Source: Firmicutes bacterium UBA2598 (lineage in GTDB: Bacteria; Bacillota; PH28-bin88). Taken from it: a stretch of 19,146 nt of DNA. The notes beneath the pieces are model-generated. The model was not told the origin of the DNA, did no database searches, and saw only the letters and a program-made list of their open reading frames with translations. The stretch spans positions 1 to 19,146 of the forward strand of contig DDKM01000058.1 of assembly GCA_002339345.1 (NCBI GenBank), given 5' to 3'. The position numbers and the translations under genes are program-made. Shown one piece after another: positions 12,336 to 19,146 of the stretch (position 1 is the stretch's first letter; each line of letters starts with the position of its first letter).

Positions 12336-13565
12336 ATGGACAATAAAGAACACGGGTTTGCCACCAGGGCCATTCATGCCGGACAAGTTCCGGATCCGGC
12401 CACCGGGGCGCTGGCAACCCCCATTTACCAGACATCCACCTTTGTATTCAATAATGTGGAAGAGGGTGCGGGACGTTTTGCCGGGGAGATGCCGGGTTAT
12501 ATTTATTCCCGCATCGGCAACCCCACCCAAACAGCCCTGGAGGAAAAGATGGCGGCGCTGGAGGGCGGTGAGGCCGCCCTGGCCTTCGGTTCAGGCATGG
12601 CCGCCATTTCCGCCGTAATCCTGGCACTTGTGCAAAACGGGGACCACATCCTGGCGGACACCACCTTGTATGGGTGCACCCATGCCCTGTTTTCCCACCT
12701 GCTGCCCCGCTTCGGGGTGGAGGTGACCTTTGTGGACATGACCGATCCGGAGAATGTGGCCAGGTCCCTGCGGCTTACCACCAGGGTGGTCTACCTGGAA
12801 ACACCCGCCAATCCCACCATGAAGCTGGTGGACATCCGGGAGGTTGTCAGCCTAACCCGGGGAACGGGGGCTGCCGTGGTGGTGGACAACACCTTCATGT
12901 CCCCCTATTTGCAGCGTCCCCTGGAACTGGGTGCCCATGTGGTGGTGCACAGTGCCACCAAGTACCTGGGCGGGCATGGGGATGTCATCGCCGGGGTGGC
13001 GGTGGGCCCGCAGGAGCTGATGGACCGTATCCGGGTGACCACCCTGAAGGATATTGGTGGGGTGATCAGTCCCTTTGACGCCTGGCTGGTTCTGCGGGGC
13101 ATCAAAACCCTGGCGGTACGCATGGATCGCCACAACCTGAACGGGATGGCGGTAGCCCGCTTCTTGGAAAACCATCCGGCGGTGGAAAAGGTCCATTATC
13201 CCGGTCTGCCGTCCCACCCCCAGCATACCCTGGCTATCCGGCAGATGCGGGGTTTTGGGGGGTTGATTTCCTTTGAACTGCAGGGCGGGTTTGAGGCTGC
13301 ACGGCGTCTATTGAACAATGTGCGCCTTTGTCACCTGGCGGTCAGCCTGGGGGATGTGGACACCCTCATCCAGCACCCGGCTTCCATGACCCATGCGGTG
13401 GTACCCAGGGAGCAGCGGCTGTTGGCCGGCATCACCGACGGTCTGGTCCGCCTGTCCGTCGGCCTGGAGGATGTGGAAGACATTATCGGCGACCTGGCCC
13501 AGGCCTTGAGCAAGGCTTATTTGAAACAGGCCAGCAACAGTAATGTCAATAAGGGATTGCTGTGA
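12336..13565 (+). CDS. mgl: Methionine gamma-lyase (PLP-dependent, Cys/Met metabolism family)
   Basis: A 409-residue cytosolic PLP enzyme that would split methionine into methanethiol, 2-oxobutyrate and ammonia. ATG 12336 has AGGGAG 9 nt upstream; an in-frame ATG at 12288 lies before the predicted transcription start and is rejected. The PLP lysine is K209 (SATKYLGGHGD), the phosphate-binding pair is Y57/R59 (YSRIGNPT), and Y112 is the active-site tyrosine. The carboxylate-binding arginine is probably R372. C114 in LYGCTHALF corresponds to Cys116 of the Pseudomonas putida enzyme, which separates methionine gamma-lyases from cystathionine gamma-synthases and cystathionine lyases. These assignments are by motif memory. 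Sigma-54 control suggests use of methionine as a nitrogen or carbon source. Confidence 0.88.
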   Translation: MDNKEHGFATRAIHAGQVPDPATGALATPIYQTSTFVFNNVEEGAGRFAGEMPGYIYSRIGNPTQTALEEKMAALEGGEAALAFGSGMAAISAVILALVQNGDHILADTTLYGCTHALFSHLLPRFGVEVTFVDMTDPENVARSLRLTTRVVYLETPANPTMKLVDIREVVSLTRGTGAAVVVDNTFMSPYLQRPLELGAHVVVHSATKYLGGHGDVIAGVAVGPQELMDRIRVTTLKDIGGVISPFDAWLVLRGIKTLAVRMDRHNLNGMAVARFLENHPAVEKVHYPGLPSHPQHTLAIRQMRGFGGLISFELQGGFEAARRLLNNVRLCHLAVSLGDVDTLIQHPASMTHAVVPREQRLLAGITDGLVRLSVGLEDVEDIIGDLAQALSKAYLKQASNSNVNKGLL

Positions 13566-13613
13566 ACGGAAAACTGAGGCAAGATACCGGTTCTTGCCAC
13601 GGCAGTAAGCGAC

Positions 13614-13638
13614 GAAGCCGGGGAGTATCCCCGGCTTC
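13614..13638 (+). terminator. Perfect 10-bp hairpin after methionine gamma-lyase, possible terminator
   Basis: GAAGCCGGGG (13614-13623) and CCCCGGCTTC (13629-13638) surround an AGTAT loop. The T-run (13658-13663) is 19 nt away, too far for a classic intrinsic terminator. It lies between converging genes and could also be a mobile-element relic. The rest of 13566-13760 shows nothing assignable. Confidence 0.5.
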
Positions 13639-13760
13639 ACGGCTGTGTTCTGAAACCTTTTTTGACAGGTGTAGCCCTTGGCTTCCAGGCAATCGAATCG
13701 ACGTATCAAGGCAAGGTAACTGCCCGTCAGGATGCAGGGATTATGGTATTTCAAATCCAA

Positions 13761-14549
13761 TCAGGCCAGGCCGGTTGCCAGGGCGATGGCGAGGAAGAAG
13801 AGCATTACTCCGACGATCAACTGGATGGTCCTCATGGTCACCTTCTTGATCATTCTGGCACCGAAAAAAGACCCCAGGAACGCGGCGGTTATGGCCGTGA
13901 TCACCAGGCTCACACCACCGGTCCCGCTCAAGGCGGCGAAGTCTCGCGCAAAGAACGAGACGCCGTAGACGGTGAGGCGGGATACGTCGACGACCACCGC
14001 CGCAATGACTCCCGTCCCCACGAAAGCCTCCTTGTCAAGCCCAAGCCGGAGAAGAAAGGCTGAGCGAAGAGCCCCCTGGTGCCCGGAAAGACCCCCGAAA
14101 AAGCCCGAGAGCGCCCCGCCCAGTGACAGGTACTTGCGGTCAAAGGAGAGTTTTTCCAGCCGCGGGACCAGCTCGAACAGGGCAAAGCCGATCATCAGGC
14201 CGGCAATAACCAGCTTGATCACTGTGATCTGGTGCATCTGGCCGCCCAGGGAATACTGGGTGACGGGGGGCAGTTTGGAGAAGTAGTTGAGCAACATGGC
14301 GCCCACCATGGCCGTGATGGCGGCGGGAACGGCAAACTGGGCGACAACCTTCCAATCGGCCTTCTTGCCCATCAAAACGGCCTTGAAGATGTTATTGGCC
14401 AGATGGACGACAGCGGTAGCCCCCACCGCGACCTCCACCGGGAAAAACAGGGCGAAAACCGGCATCAGGATGGTTCCAAGTCCAAATCCCGAAAACAGGG
14501 TCAGCGCCGCCACTACCAGTGCGGCCAGAGATACAACAACGTATTCCAC
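13761..14549 (-). CDS. TauE/SafE (TSUP) family membrane exporter
   Basis: A 262-residue protein with about eight membrane helices. It starts at GTG, with AAAGGAT about 8-10 nt upstream. Family signatures are the two half-repeats: GFGLGTILMPVFALFFPVEVAVGATAVVH-type residues near the start (about 21-49) and GGALSGFFGGLSGHQGALRSA (about 142-163), the conserved G-rich motif of the second half. The TSUP family exports or imports small sulfur-containing anions such as sulfite, sulfoacetate or thiosulfate; here the substrate is not known. It lies 22 nt after the PadR gene and clearly shares its transcript. The link to sulfur metabolism fits the neighbouring methionine gamma-lyase only loosely, since the two genes converge. 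Confidence 0.88.
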   Translation of the reverse strand: MEYVVVSLAALVVAALTLFSGFGLGTILMPVFALFFPVEVAVGATAVVHLANNIFKAVLMGKKADWKVVAQFAVPAAITAMVGAMLLNYFSKLPPVTQYSLGGQMHQITVIKLVIAGLMIGFALFELVPRLEKLSFDRKYLSLGGALSGFFGGLSGHQGALRSAFLLRLGLDKEAFVGTGVIAAVVVDVSRLTVYGVSFFARDFAALSGTGGVSLVITAITAAFLGSFFGARMIKKVTMRTIQLIVGVMLFFLAIALATGLA

Positions 14550-14571
14550 ACTCGTTCATCCTTTCTTGGGG

Positions 14572-14883
14572 TCATGGTCCTCCCTCGAAAAGCTCCCCGA
14601 AGAGTTCCCGAACCTTCTCTTTGGCACTTTGTAATACCTGCCTGCCGGTGGAGGTCAGCTCATAGACTCTGCGTATCCTACCACCGGCTTCCTCTCGCAT
14701 CGAAACCAGGTAACCCTTCTCCTCTAACCCGTGCAGGATCGGGTACAGCGTCCCTGGGCTGATCTTGTAGCCGTGCCGGGCCAGTTCTTCGATGATGCCA
14801 AGACCAAAGATCCTTTCCGTAGCGGCATGATGCAGGATGTGCAACCGGATAAACCCTGCATAGAGGTCCTTATCTTCCAGCAC
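14572..14883 (-). CDS. PadR family transcriptional regulator
   Basis: A 103-residue protein starting at GTG with AAGGAGG 6 nt upstream. It has the winged-helix PadR N-terminal domain: FGLGIIEELARHGYKISPGTLYPILHGLEEKGYLVS contains the recognition helix (GTLYPILHGLEEKG) and the wing follows as GRIRRVYELTSTGRQVL. The short C-terminal helix matches the small PadR-s1 subgroup, which dimerises and responds to small molecules such as phenolics or drugs. It is the first gene of a two-gene operon with the TauE/SafE exporter. Repeated TATCGTA motifs lie on its own promoter, so self-repression together with the exporter is likely. The inducer is unknown. Confidence 0.92.
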   Translation of the reverse strand: MLEDKDLYAGFIRLHILHHAATERIFGLGIIEELARHGYKISPGTLYPILHGLEEKGYLVSMREEAGGRIRRVYELTSTGRQVLQSAKEKVRELFGELFEGGP

Positions 14884-14898
14884 ACCTCTCCTCCTTAG

Positions 14899-14953
14899 TA
14901 TCGTATTTCGTTATCGTACATCGATAATATCAAACAAAACCCGTCCCTGTCAA
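14899..14953 (-). promoter_or_regulatory. PadR promoter with overlapping operator repeats
   Basis: On the minus strand TTGACA (14948-14953) and TATTAT (14924-14929) are separated by 18 nt, a near-consensus promoter. Directly at and after the -10 lie TATCG-TACAT-CGATA (14912-14926), a dyad, and a second TATCGTA at 14899-14905, 13 bp from the first. A repressor bound here would block the promoter. Confidence 0.7.
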
Positions 14954-14993
14954 GAGGTTACAAGCAGCTTCCTCACCAGGAGCGGCCGTTTTA

Positions 14994-16424
14994 ATGTCTA
15001 AATTTCTTTATCCATTACAGGTGTATCGCGTTGCCAGCGAGAAAATAGCAATATCCTTGAACGGAAGCTGGGGTGAGGGGATGGCCGGGCATTTGGTAGG
15101 GAGCCAGAAGGTGGGGGTGTTGCGGGCGTGGACAACCACAGCGCCTGGCCTGGTGGTGCGCCCTGGGGAGGTGGTCACCGCCCTGGTCAAGGGCTCGCAT
15201 AATGGCCAGGCGGACTTGCTGATTAAAGGTTATCACCTCACTGCTGAGACAACCTTGGACCTGGCTGCGGGCAGCAGGGTGCGCCTGCTGGTGGAAGGAC
15301 AGGGAAATAGCGGTGAACTGCTCCTCAGGGTGCTGCCCGGCTCCGGTCCGGCTCCCGGGACTGGACAACCTCAAACGGCGGATTTGCTGCAAGCACTGGG
15401 ATTGCCGTCAGATAACCTGCACCGGACAGTGACCGAGGCTTTACTGCGGCTGGGCTTTATGCCCCAGAAAGCCGGGATTGAAAGCCTGGTTCATACCGCT
15501 AACCAGCTGGGGATAAAGCCCCAGTCGGTACCTGGCCTGGTCTGGCTGTGGTCCCATGGCTTGCCTGTAAGCCGGGAGGGCAGTGAGGCCCTGGCCCGGC
15601 AGATGCCGTTGATGCCCCCAGCCCCCGGCGGGCCATCCCTAGCGAGCCTGCAGGGATTTTTGGCAGGCAGGGTCGATGGCCAGCCACACCCGCTGGCCCT
15701 TTGGCTGCAGGATGTGGTTGACCAGCTGCAAATAAAGCCCGCAGATGGTACGGAAGCGGCCACAGCCAGGTTGGCTTCGTTAGCCCGGAATTTGGGGCTA
15801 AGTTATGAGGCAGATTTAACGGGGACGCTGTCTGGCCAGGCGGGTAAATTCGGGTCCCTGGGTGAGATTTTGCGGCAGTCGGGTATAAAGCCCCTACTCC
15901 TTGCCCTGGCCAGCGAACCCCGGCCCAGCCAGGAAGGGCAAAGCCTGCTGCGGGTGGCTACCGGCCTGTTGGAGCGGGTTACCGCCCTGCAACTTCTTAG
16001 TGTGAGCGGCAATGGCTTATGGCTTTGGGGGAACGGCATGTTGTCCTACCAGGAAATACCTTTCCTTATGCAGCTAAAACAGGAATGGCAGCGGGAACAG
16101 GACAGAGGGGAGGGTGAAACTGCCCCTAATGAGGGAAAGCCCTACTACCGGGTCCTTATCGGCCTCACCATGCCGGTGCTTGGCCCGGTAGGCGCCAGGT
16201 TGGTGCTGGCGGGTCAATCCCTATCTTGCGACATCCAGGTGGAAAGAGCCGAGGCTGCCCGCCTGTTGGCCATGCACCTACCCCGGCTGGAGCAAGGGTT
16301 TGCGGCTTTGCCGTGGCCTGTACGTTTGAGTTACCGGTTGGAGAAACCCGGTTATCTGCGGCAGACCATCCAGCGGGAGATGGGTGCCCCTCAGCCTGCG
16401 GGCGGGATAGATATCAGAGTTTAA
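14994..16424 (+). CDS. YlqG/FliK-like protein of unknown function
   Basis: A 476-residue protein rich in Leu, Gly, Gln and Pro, starting at ATG with AGGAG 11 nt upstream. There is no signal peptide. The last 130 residues have the pattern of the FliK/flagellar hook-length-control C-terminal domain: YRVLIGLTMPVLGPVGARLVL, then CDIQVERAEAARLL and a final LSYRLEKPG strand. The middle region (about 110-300) is low in conserved motifs. The protein is named from its context: the next gene is a YlqH-like FlhB C-domain, a pairing found in Bacillus (ylqG-ylqH) outside flagellar operons. Its function there is unknown. The upstream side is the divergent PadR promoter region. Confidence 0.7.
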   Translation: MSKFLYPLQVYRVASEKIAISLNGSWGEGMAGHLVGSQKVGVLRAWTTTAPGLVVRPGEVVTALVKGSHNGQADLLIKGYHLTAETTLDLAAGSRVRLLVEGQGNSGELLLRVLPGSGPAPGTGQPQTADLLQALGLPSDNLHRTVTEALLRLGFMPQKAGIESLVHTANQLGIKPQSVPGLVWLWSHGLPVSREGSEALARQMPLMPPAPGGPSLASLQGFLAGRVDGQPHPLALWLQDVVDQLQIKPADGTEAATARLASLARNLGLSYEADLTGTLSGQAGKFGSLGEILRQSGIKPLLLALASEPRPSQEGQSLLRVATGLLERVTALQLLSVSGNGLWLWGNGMLSYQEIPFLMQLKQEWQREQDRGEGETAPNEGKPYYRVLIGLTMPVLGPVGARLVLAGQSLSCDIQVERAEAARLLAMHLPRLEQGFAALPWPVRLSYRLEKPGYLRQTIQREMGAPQPAGGIDIRV

Positions 16425-16464
16425 GCACCAATCATTAAGTCAAAATGAGGTGATGGGTACGGCC

Positions 16465-16821
16465 ATGGACACAAAGGATGGCAGGGAGAATGAAAGAGCC
16501 ACGGAACCAAAGGGTCTTGCAGCCAATTCCGGTATGGCCAGGGCTGTTGCCCTGAAATATACTCCGGGAGAGCACACAGCACCGCAAGTGGTGGCTGCTG
16601 GTCGGGGTTTGGTGGCCCAAAGAATCCTGGACCGGGCCAGGGAGGCGGGGGTGCCCGTGCACCGGGACGCAGCTCTGGTACAGGCTTTGAGCGCTCTGGA
16701 GGTGGGAGATGTCATCCCGCCAGAACTGTACCAGGCGGTGGCCGAGGTATTGGTTTTCTTGTTGGACCTGGAGCGGGAAGCCAACGGATCTCTGGGCCGA
16801 GAACAGCCGACCCAGGTATGA
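16465..16821 (+). CDS. YlqH-like protein, stand-alone FlhB/YscU C-terminal domain
   Basis: A 118-residue soluble protein. ATG 16465 is chosen; GAGGTGAT lies 10-14 nt upstream, and the alternatives ATG 16453 and GTG 16450 sit on or in that site. Residues 26-98 match the part of the flagellar export switch protein FlhB just after its self-cleavage site: AVALKYTPGEHTAPQVVAAG, then VPVHRDAALVQAL and IPPELYQAVAEVLVFL. The cleavage motif NPTH is absent, as are all membrane helices, so it mimics the already cleaved cytoplasmic fragment. It begins about 40 nt after the YlqG-like gene. The pair may regulate substrate export or do something unrelated. Confidence 0.85.
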   Translation: MDTKDGRENERATEPKGLAANSGMARAVALKYTPGEHTAPQVVAAGRGLVAQRILDRAREAGVPVHRDAALVQALSALEVGDVIPPELYQAVAEVLVFLLDLEREANGSLGREQPTQV

Positions 16822-16892
16822 GTCGGTCAGACCTGGGCATATACTTCAGGACAAGGCAACATCGAAGGTGTACAAGGAGGATTTGGCGATCC

Positions 16893-17525
16893 ATGGACGA
16901 AGTTGTATTCCTGCAAGCAAAAGAACACCTGTCCCAGTCAGATCAGGTAATAGCCAATCTCATTACCCAATACCCCGATTTCACGCCGCGCAGGGCCTTT
17001 GGCACACCCTTTGAGATCCTGTGCGAGTCCATTATCTCCCAGCAATTGTCCGTCAGGTCGGCGGACGCCATCTGGGGGAAATTTCACACCCGCTTTGGCC
17101 CGGTGATAAACCCGCAAGCGGTCCTGGCAGCCTCCGACGACGACTTGCGCCGGTGTGGGTTATCATCGCAAAAGACCCGTTATTTGAGACATTTGGCGGA
17201 ATCCATACTTGACGGGACGGTCACCCCGGCTGACTTTCCCGGGATGAGTGATGGGGATATTAACGGCCAGCTGACCCGGGTTAAAGGTATCGGCCCGTGG
17301 ACTGTCCATATGTACCTCATCTTCGGGATGGGCAGGCCAGACGTGCTGCCGGTAGATGATTACGGCCTGAAGCAGGCCATCAAAACCCAGTACGGTCTGG
17401 ACCAATTGCCATCCAGAAATACCATCACCCAGCTGGGCCAGGCGTGGCAGCCCTACCGATCGGTGGCCTGCCTTTACCTCTGGCGGAGCCTGGACAACAA
17501 GCAGCAAGGCAGCACTGAAAGCTAG
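16893..17525 (+). CDS. alkA: DNA-3-methyladenine glycosylase II, AlkA type (HhH-GPD)
   Basis: A 210-residue protein. ATG 16893 follows AAGGAGG by 12 nt. An upstream in-frame ATG at 16818 overlaps the previous stop and would add 25 arginine-rich residues without support. The HhH-GPD fold is visible: CESIISQQLSVRSADAIW (44-61), the helix-hairpin-helix LTRVKGIGPWTVHMYLIF (127-144), and the catalytic segment LPVDDYGLKQAI (152-163). D156 is the likely catalytic aspartate by comparison with D238 of E. coli AlkA. It removes alkylated purines from DNA to start base excision repair. No Fe-S cysteine loop is present, unlike EndoIII/MutY. It is shorter than E. coli AlkA because the N-terminal beta domain is missing, as is common in Firmicutes. 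Confidence 0.92.
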   Translation: MDEVVFLQAKEHLSQSDQVIANLITQYPDFTPRRAFGTPFEILCESIISQQLSVRSADAIWGKFHTRFGPVINPQAVLAASDDDLRRCGLSSQKTRYLRHLAESILDGTVTPADFPGMSDGDINGQLTRVKGIGPWTVHMYLIFGMGRPDVLPVDDYGLKQAIKTQYGLDQLPSRNTITQLGQAWQPYRSVACLYLWRSLDNKQQGSTES

Positions 17526-17608
17526 ATTGCTGGCACCAGTGACCGGGCCCGTTGCTGGCTGCGACAGTATCGGTATCACGTCCCGCACAGGTATACAGGA
17601 GGATTTGC

Positions 17609-18847
17609 ATGATCATTCCATTACCCAGACTTGCCAGCCGTAAGTACAGTGGTCTGCTGGCTCCCCTCAATAACCGGAACTACCGTTTACTATGGGTGGG
17701 TGGTACCATCTCTGTAATCGGAGATTTCTTTCAACAGGTAGCCCTTTCAACCTTGGCTCTGGAGCTAACCAACAAACCCTCGGGCTGGGGGGCAGTGCTA
17801 ATGGTCCAGGCTGTTCCCCGTGCCCTCTTGATGTTGGTTGGCGGGGTGGTCACCGATCGTTTTCAGCCCCGGCGGGTGATGTTTGTTTCCAGTATTCTGC
17901 AGGCCCTTGTGGTCGGAGCCCTGGCTGTCTTGTCCGTCCTGGACAGGATTGCTCTTTGGCATTTATACATATATGCACTGCTTTTTGGCACCATATATGC
18001 TTTTTCTTTACCTGCCGCCAATTCCATCCTCCCGACTTTGGTGGCAAAGGATCAGCTGCGGAGCGCTACCGCTCTTTCCCAAGTTACAGGCACATTAGCG
18101 CGGTTTTTAGTACCGCCCTTCGCCGGCCTTCTTATTGCAGCGGCAGGGCGTTCCCTCGGGTTTGCCATCAACGCCTTTTCTTTTCTGGTTGTAGCCTTTT
18201 GCCTTTCATTAATCCAATCCGGGATGAGCCAAAAGAATGAGGTTGGTACGCCCATGAGCCAGATGAAAGAAGGCTTGCTGGCTGCCAAGCAGGATCCGGT
18301 CATATGGAACATCACCATACTGGCAACTGTTTATTTTTTTGGCTTCGCCGGGGCGACCTTTGTAGGGTTACCCGCCCTTGCCAAGCTGGTATTTATGGCA
18401 GGGGAACAGGGTGTAGGGCTTGTTTTCGGAGCTACGGGAGTTGGCTCTTTGTTAGGGGCGGTTATACTAGGCTCGGTGAAAAAGATATCGTGCCAGGGGT
18501 TAGTAGGCTGTACCAGTGTGGTTGGTGCCGGTCTCACCCTGGCAGCAGCAGGGCTGGCGCCGACCCTATGGTCTGCGGTTCCTTACCTTGTGCTTTCTGG
18601 TATGCTAAGCCCCGCCTTTTCCCTGATTTTTACTCCCCTCTTGTATACCCGAACCCCGGAACATGTGCGGGGGAGGGTAATGTCACTGTTCAATCTAGGT
18701 GTCTTCGGTTTATATCCTCTGTCTTACGGCCTGGCCGGCTTGGTGGGAGATCTTTACGGTCCAAGGTTTATCGTGGCTTTTGGGGGTTTATTTATTTCCT
18801 TGGCTGGGTTGTTAGGGTTGTCCCAAAAACCCCTGCGGGAGGTGTAA
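17609..18847 (+). CDS. MFS transporter, EntS/MefA-like (DHA3) efflux type
   Basis: A 412-residue membrane protein with about 12 helices, starting at ATG with AGGAGG 6 nt upstream. The opening NRNYRLLWVGGTISVIGD (about residues 21-38) and the loop GGVVTDRFQPRRVMF (about 75-89) are typical of the DHA3 group of drug/siderophore exporters. The second half begins around NITILATVYFFGFAGATF, and the late HVRGRVMSLFNLGVFGLYPL is the matching family motif. It would be a proton-driven exporter; the substrate is unknown. The gene is about 80 nt after alkA and may be co-transcribed with it. It faces the truncated minus-strand gene at the right end. Confidence 0.9.
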   Translation: MIIPLPRLASRKYSGLLAPLNNRNYRLLWVGGTISVIGDFFQQVALSTLALELTNKPSGWGAVLMVQAVPRALLMLVGGVVTDRFQPRRVMFVSSILQALVVGALAVLSVLDRIALWHLYIYALLFGTIYAFSLPAANSILPTLVAKDQLRSATALSQVTGTLARFLVPPFAGLLIAAAGRSLGFAINAFSFLVVAFCLSLIQSGMSQKNEVGTPMSQMKEGLLAAKQDPVIWNITILATVYFFGFAGATFVGLPALAKLVFMAGEQGVGLVFGATGVGSLLGAVILGSVKKISCQGLVGCTSVVGAGLTLAAAGLAPTLWSAVPYLVLSGMLSPAFSLIFTPLLYTRTPEHVRGRVMSLFNLGVFGLYPLSYGLAGLVGDLYGPRFIVAFGGLFISLAGLLGLSQKPLREV

Positions 18848-18870
18848 TATCTGACAATAACCTCCATCCC

Positions 18871-19056
18871 TTAGCCAAGGCTATACCGATCCTGAAGGTG
18901 GTGGGAGACCTCCTGCAAAAGGGCGAAGGATTTGGCCACCGTTTCTCCCCCGTCCAGGTTTAATAGGCAGCAGCGGGTGCGGGGGCCAGCCAGGCCCGGG
19001 ACAGCAGCAATTTCGCGGAACAATACGTCCTGTGCTACCTGGGAATGGCCAGCCTC
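18871..19056 (-). pseudogene. 3' fragment of an unrecognised gene
   Basis: The minus-strand frame reads 61 residues to a TAA at 18871, beginning EAGHSQVAQDVLFREIA and containing NLDGGETVAKSFALLQEV. It has no ATG/GTG start with a ribosome binding site. An in-frame TGA (19057-19059) immediately precedes it, where the sequence changes to the structured GC-rich segment. It looks like the C-terminus of a soluble protein cut off by an insertion or rearrangement. I do not recognise the family. A short gene starting at the TTG near 19023 cannot be excluded. Confidence 0.45.
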
Positions 19057-19146
19057 TCATCCCCGCCCTTCACTTCGTTCTGGACGGGGACTTCCCGGCG
19101 GGTGAGTTAAAGTCCCCGTTCTTCGGTGTCCGTCAAAGTGGGAATA
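19056..19146. mobile_element. Structured GC-rich segment, possible end of a mobile element (tentative)
   Basis: Two competing hairpins overlap: CTCATCCCCGCC (19056-19067) with GGCGGGTGAG (19097-19106), and CGGGGACTT (19085-19093) with AAGTCCCCG (19110-19118). A minus-strand open frame enters from the window edge and ends at TGA 19057-19059, encoding a low-complexity tail with PRPERSEGRG. Such hairpin-rich ends next to a truncated gene are typical of IS200/IS605-type elements, but the rest of the element lies outside the window. Confidence 0.3.

Noticed and set aside
1..19146. CRISPR array, tRNA or rRNA genes
   Set aside because: No regularly spaced direct repeats and no recognisable tRNA or rRNA sequence were seen.

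Overview
The window is about 57% GC by eye and carries ordinary bacterial gene structure with strong AGGAGG-type ribosome binding sites and several GTG/TTG starts. A Ni-CODH/CooF/FAD-oxidoreductase operon, a DUF1540 protein, small coat-like proteins, a YlqG/YlqH-type pair and a sigma-54 activator together point to an anaerobic, spore-forming Firmicute of the Desulfotomaculum/Peptococcaceae type. This assignment is inference from gene content. No rRNA, tRNA or CRISPR array was seen.

Layout. 1-330: the 3' end of a TRAP transporter large permease, closed by a hairpin terminator. 341-1584 (minus strand): a 4-TM membrane protein, two tiny helical proteins and a DUF1540 protein. 1818-4743 (plus): a DUF2889 protein, a radical SAM protein and a NapH-like membrane polyferredoxin. 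4744-5491: a terminator, a decayed ABC ATPase fragment on the minus strand, then the cooS control region. 5492-9289 (plus): cooS, cooF and an FAD/NAD(P) oxidoreductase, closed by a terminator. 9423-11231: an ACT-PAS-AAA+-Fis sigma-54 activator. 11377-12117: a GNAT acetyltransferase. 12336-13565: methionine gamma-lyase behind a near-perfect sigma-54 promoter. 13761-14883 (minus): PadR regulator and TauE/SafE exporter. 14994-18847 (plus): YlqG-like and YlqH-like proteins, an AlkA-type DNA glycosylase and an MFS exporter. 18871-19146: a truncated minus-strand gene abutting a strongly structured segment that may be a mobile-element end.

How the genes may work together. CooS oxidises CO, CooF carries the electrons on four [4Fe-4S] clusters, and the flavoprotein can pass them to NAD(P). 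No CooC, acetyl-CoA synthase or energy-converting hydrogenase is in view, so the operon looks like a stand-alone CO-to-NAD(P)H module. Two tandem dyads of the form nTGAT-N4-ATCAn, 22 bp apart, sit just upstream of an extended -10 element. They suggest control by a CRP/FNR-family protein such as CooA or HcpR.

The second regulatory story is the sigma-54 pair. The activator has an ACT-like amino-acid-binding domain and the GAFTGA loop. The only convincing -24/-12 promoter I found is one gene away, in front of methionine gamma-lyase, with a cluster of TGGCA/TGCCA motifs about 100 bp upstream of the predicted transcription start. An amino-acid-sensing, sigma-54-driven methionine catabolism switch is the most attractive hypothesis in the window. 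The third control unit is the PadR gene, whose consensus promoter overlaps repeated TATCGTA motifs, consistent with autorepression together with the exporter gene.
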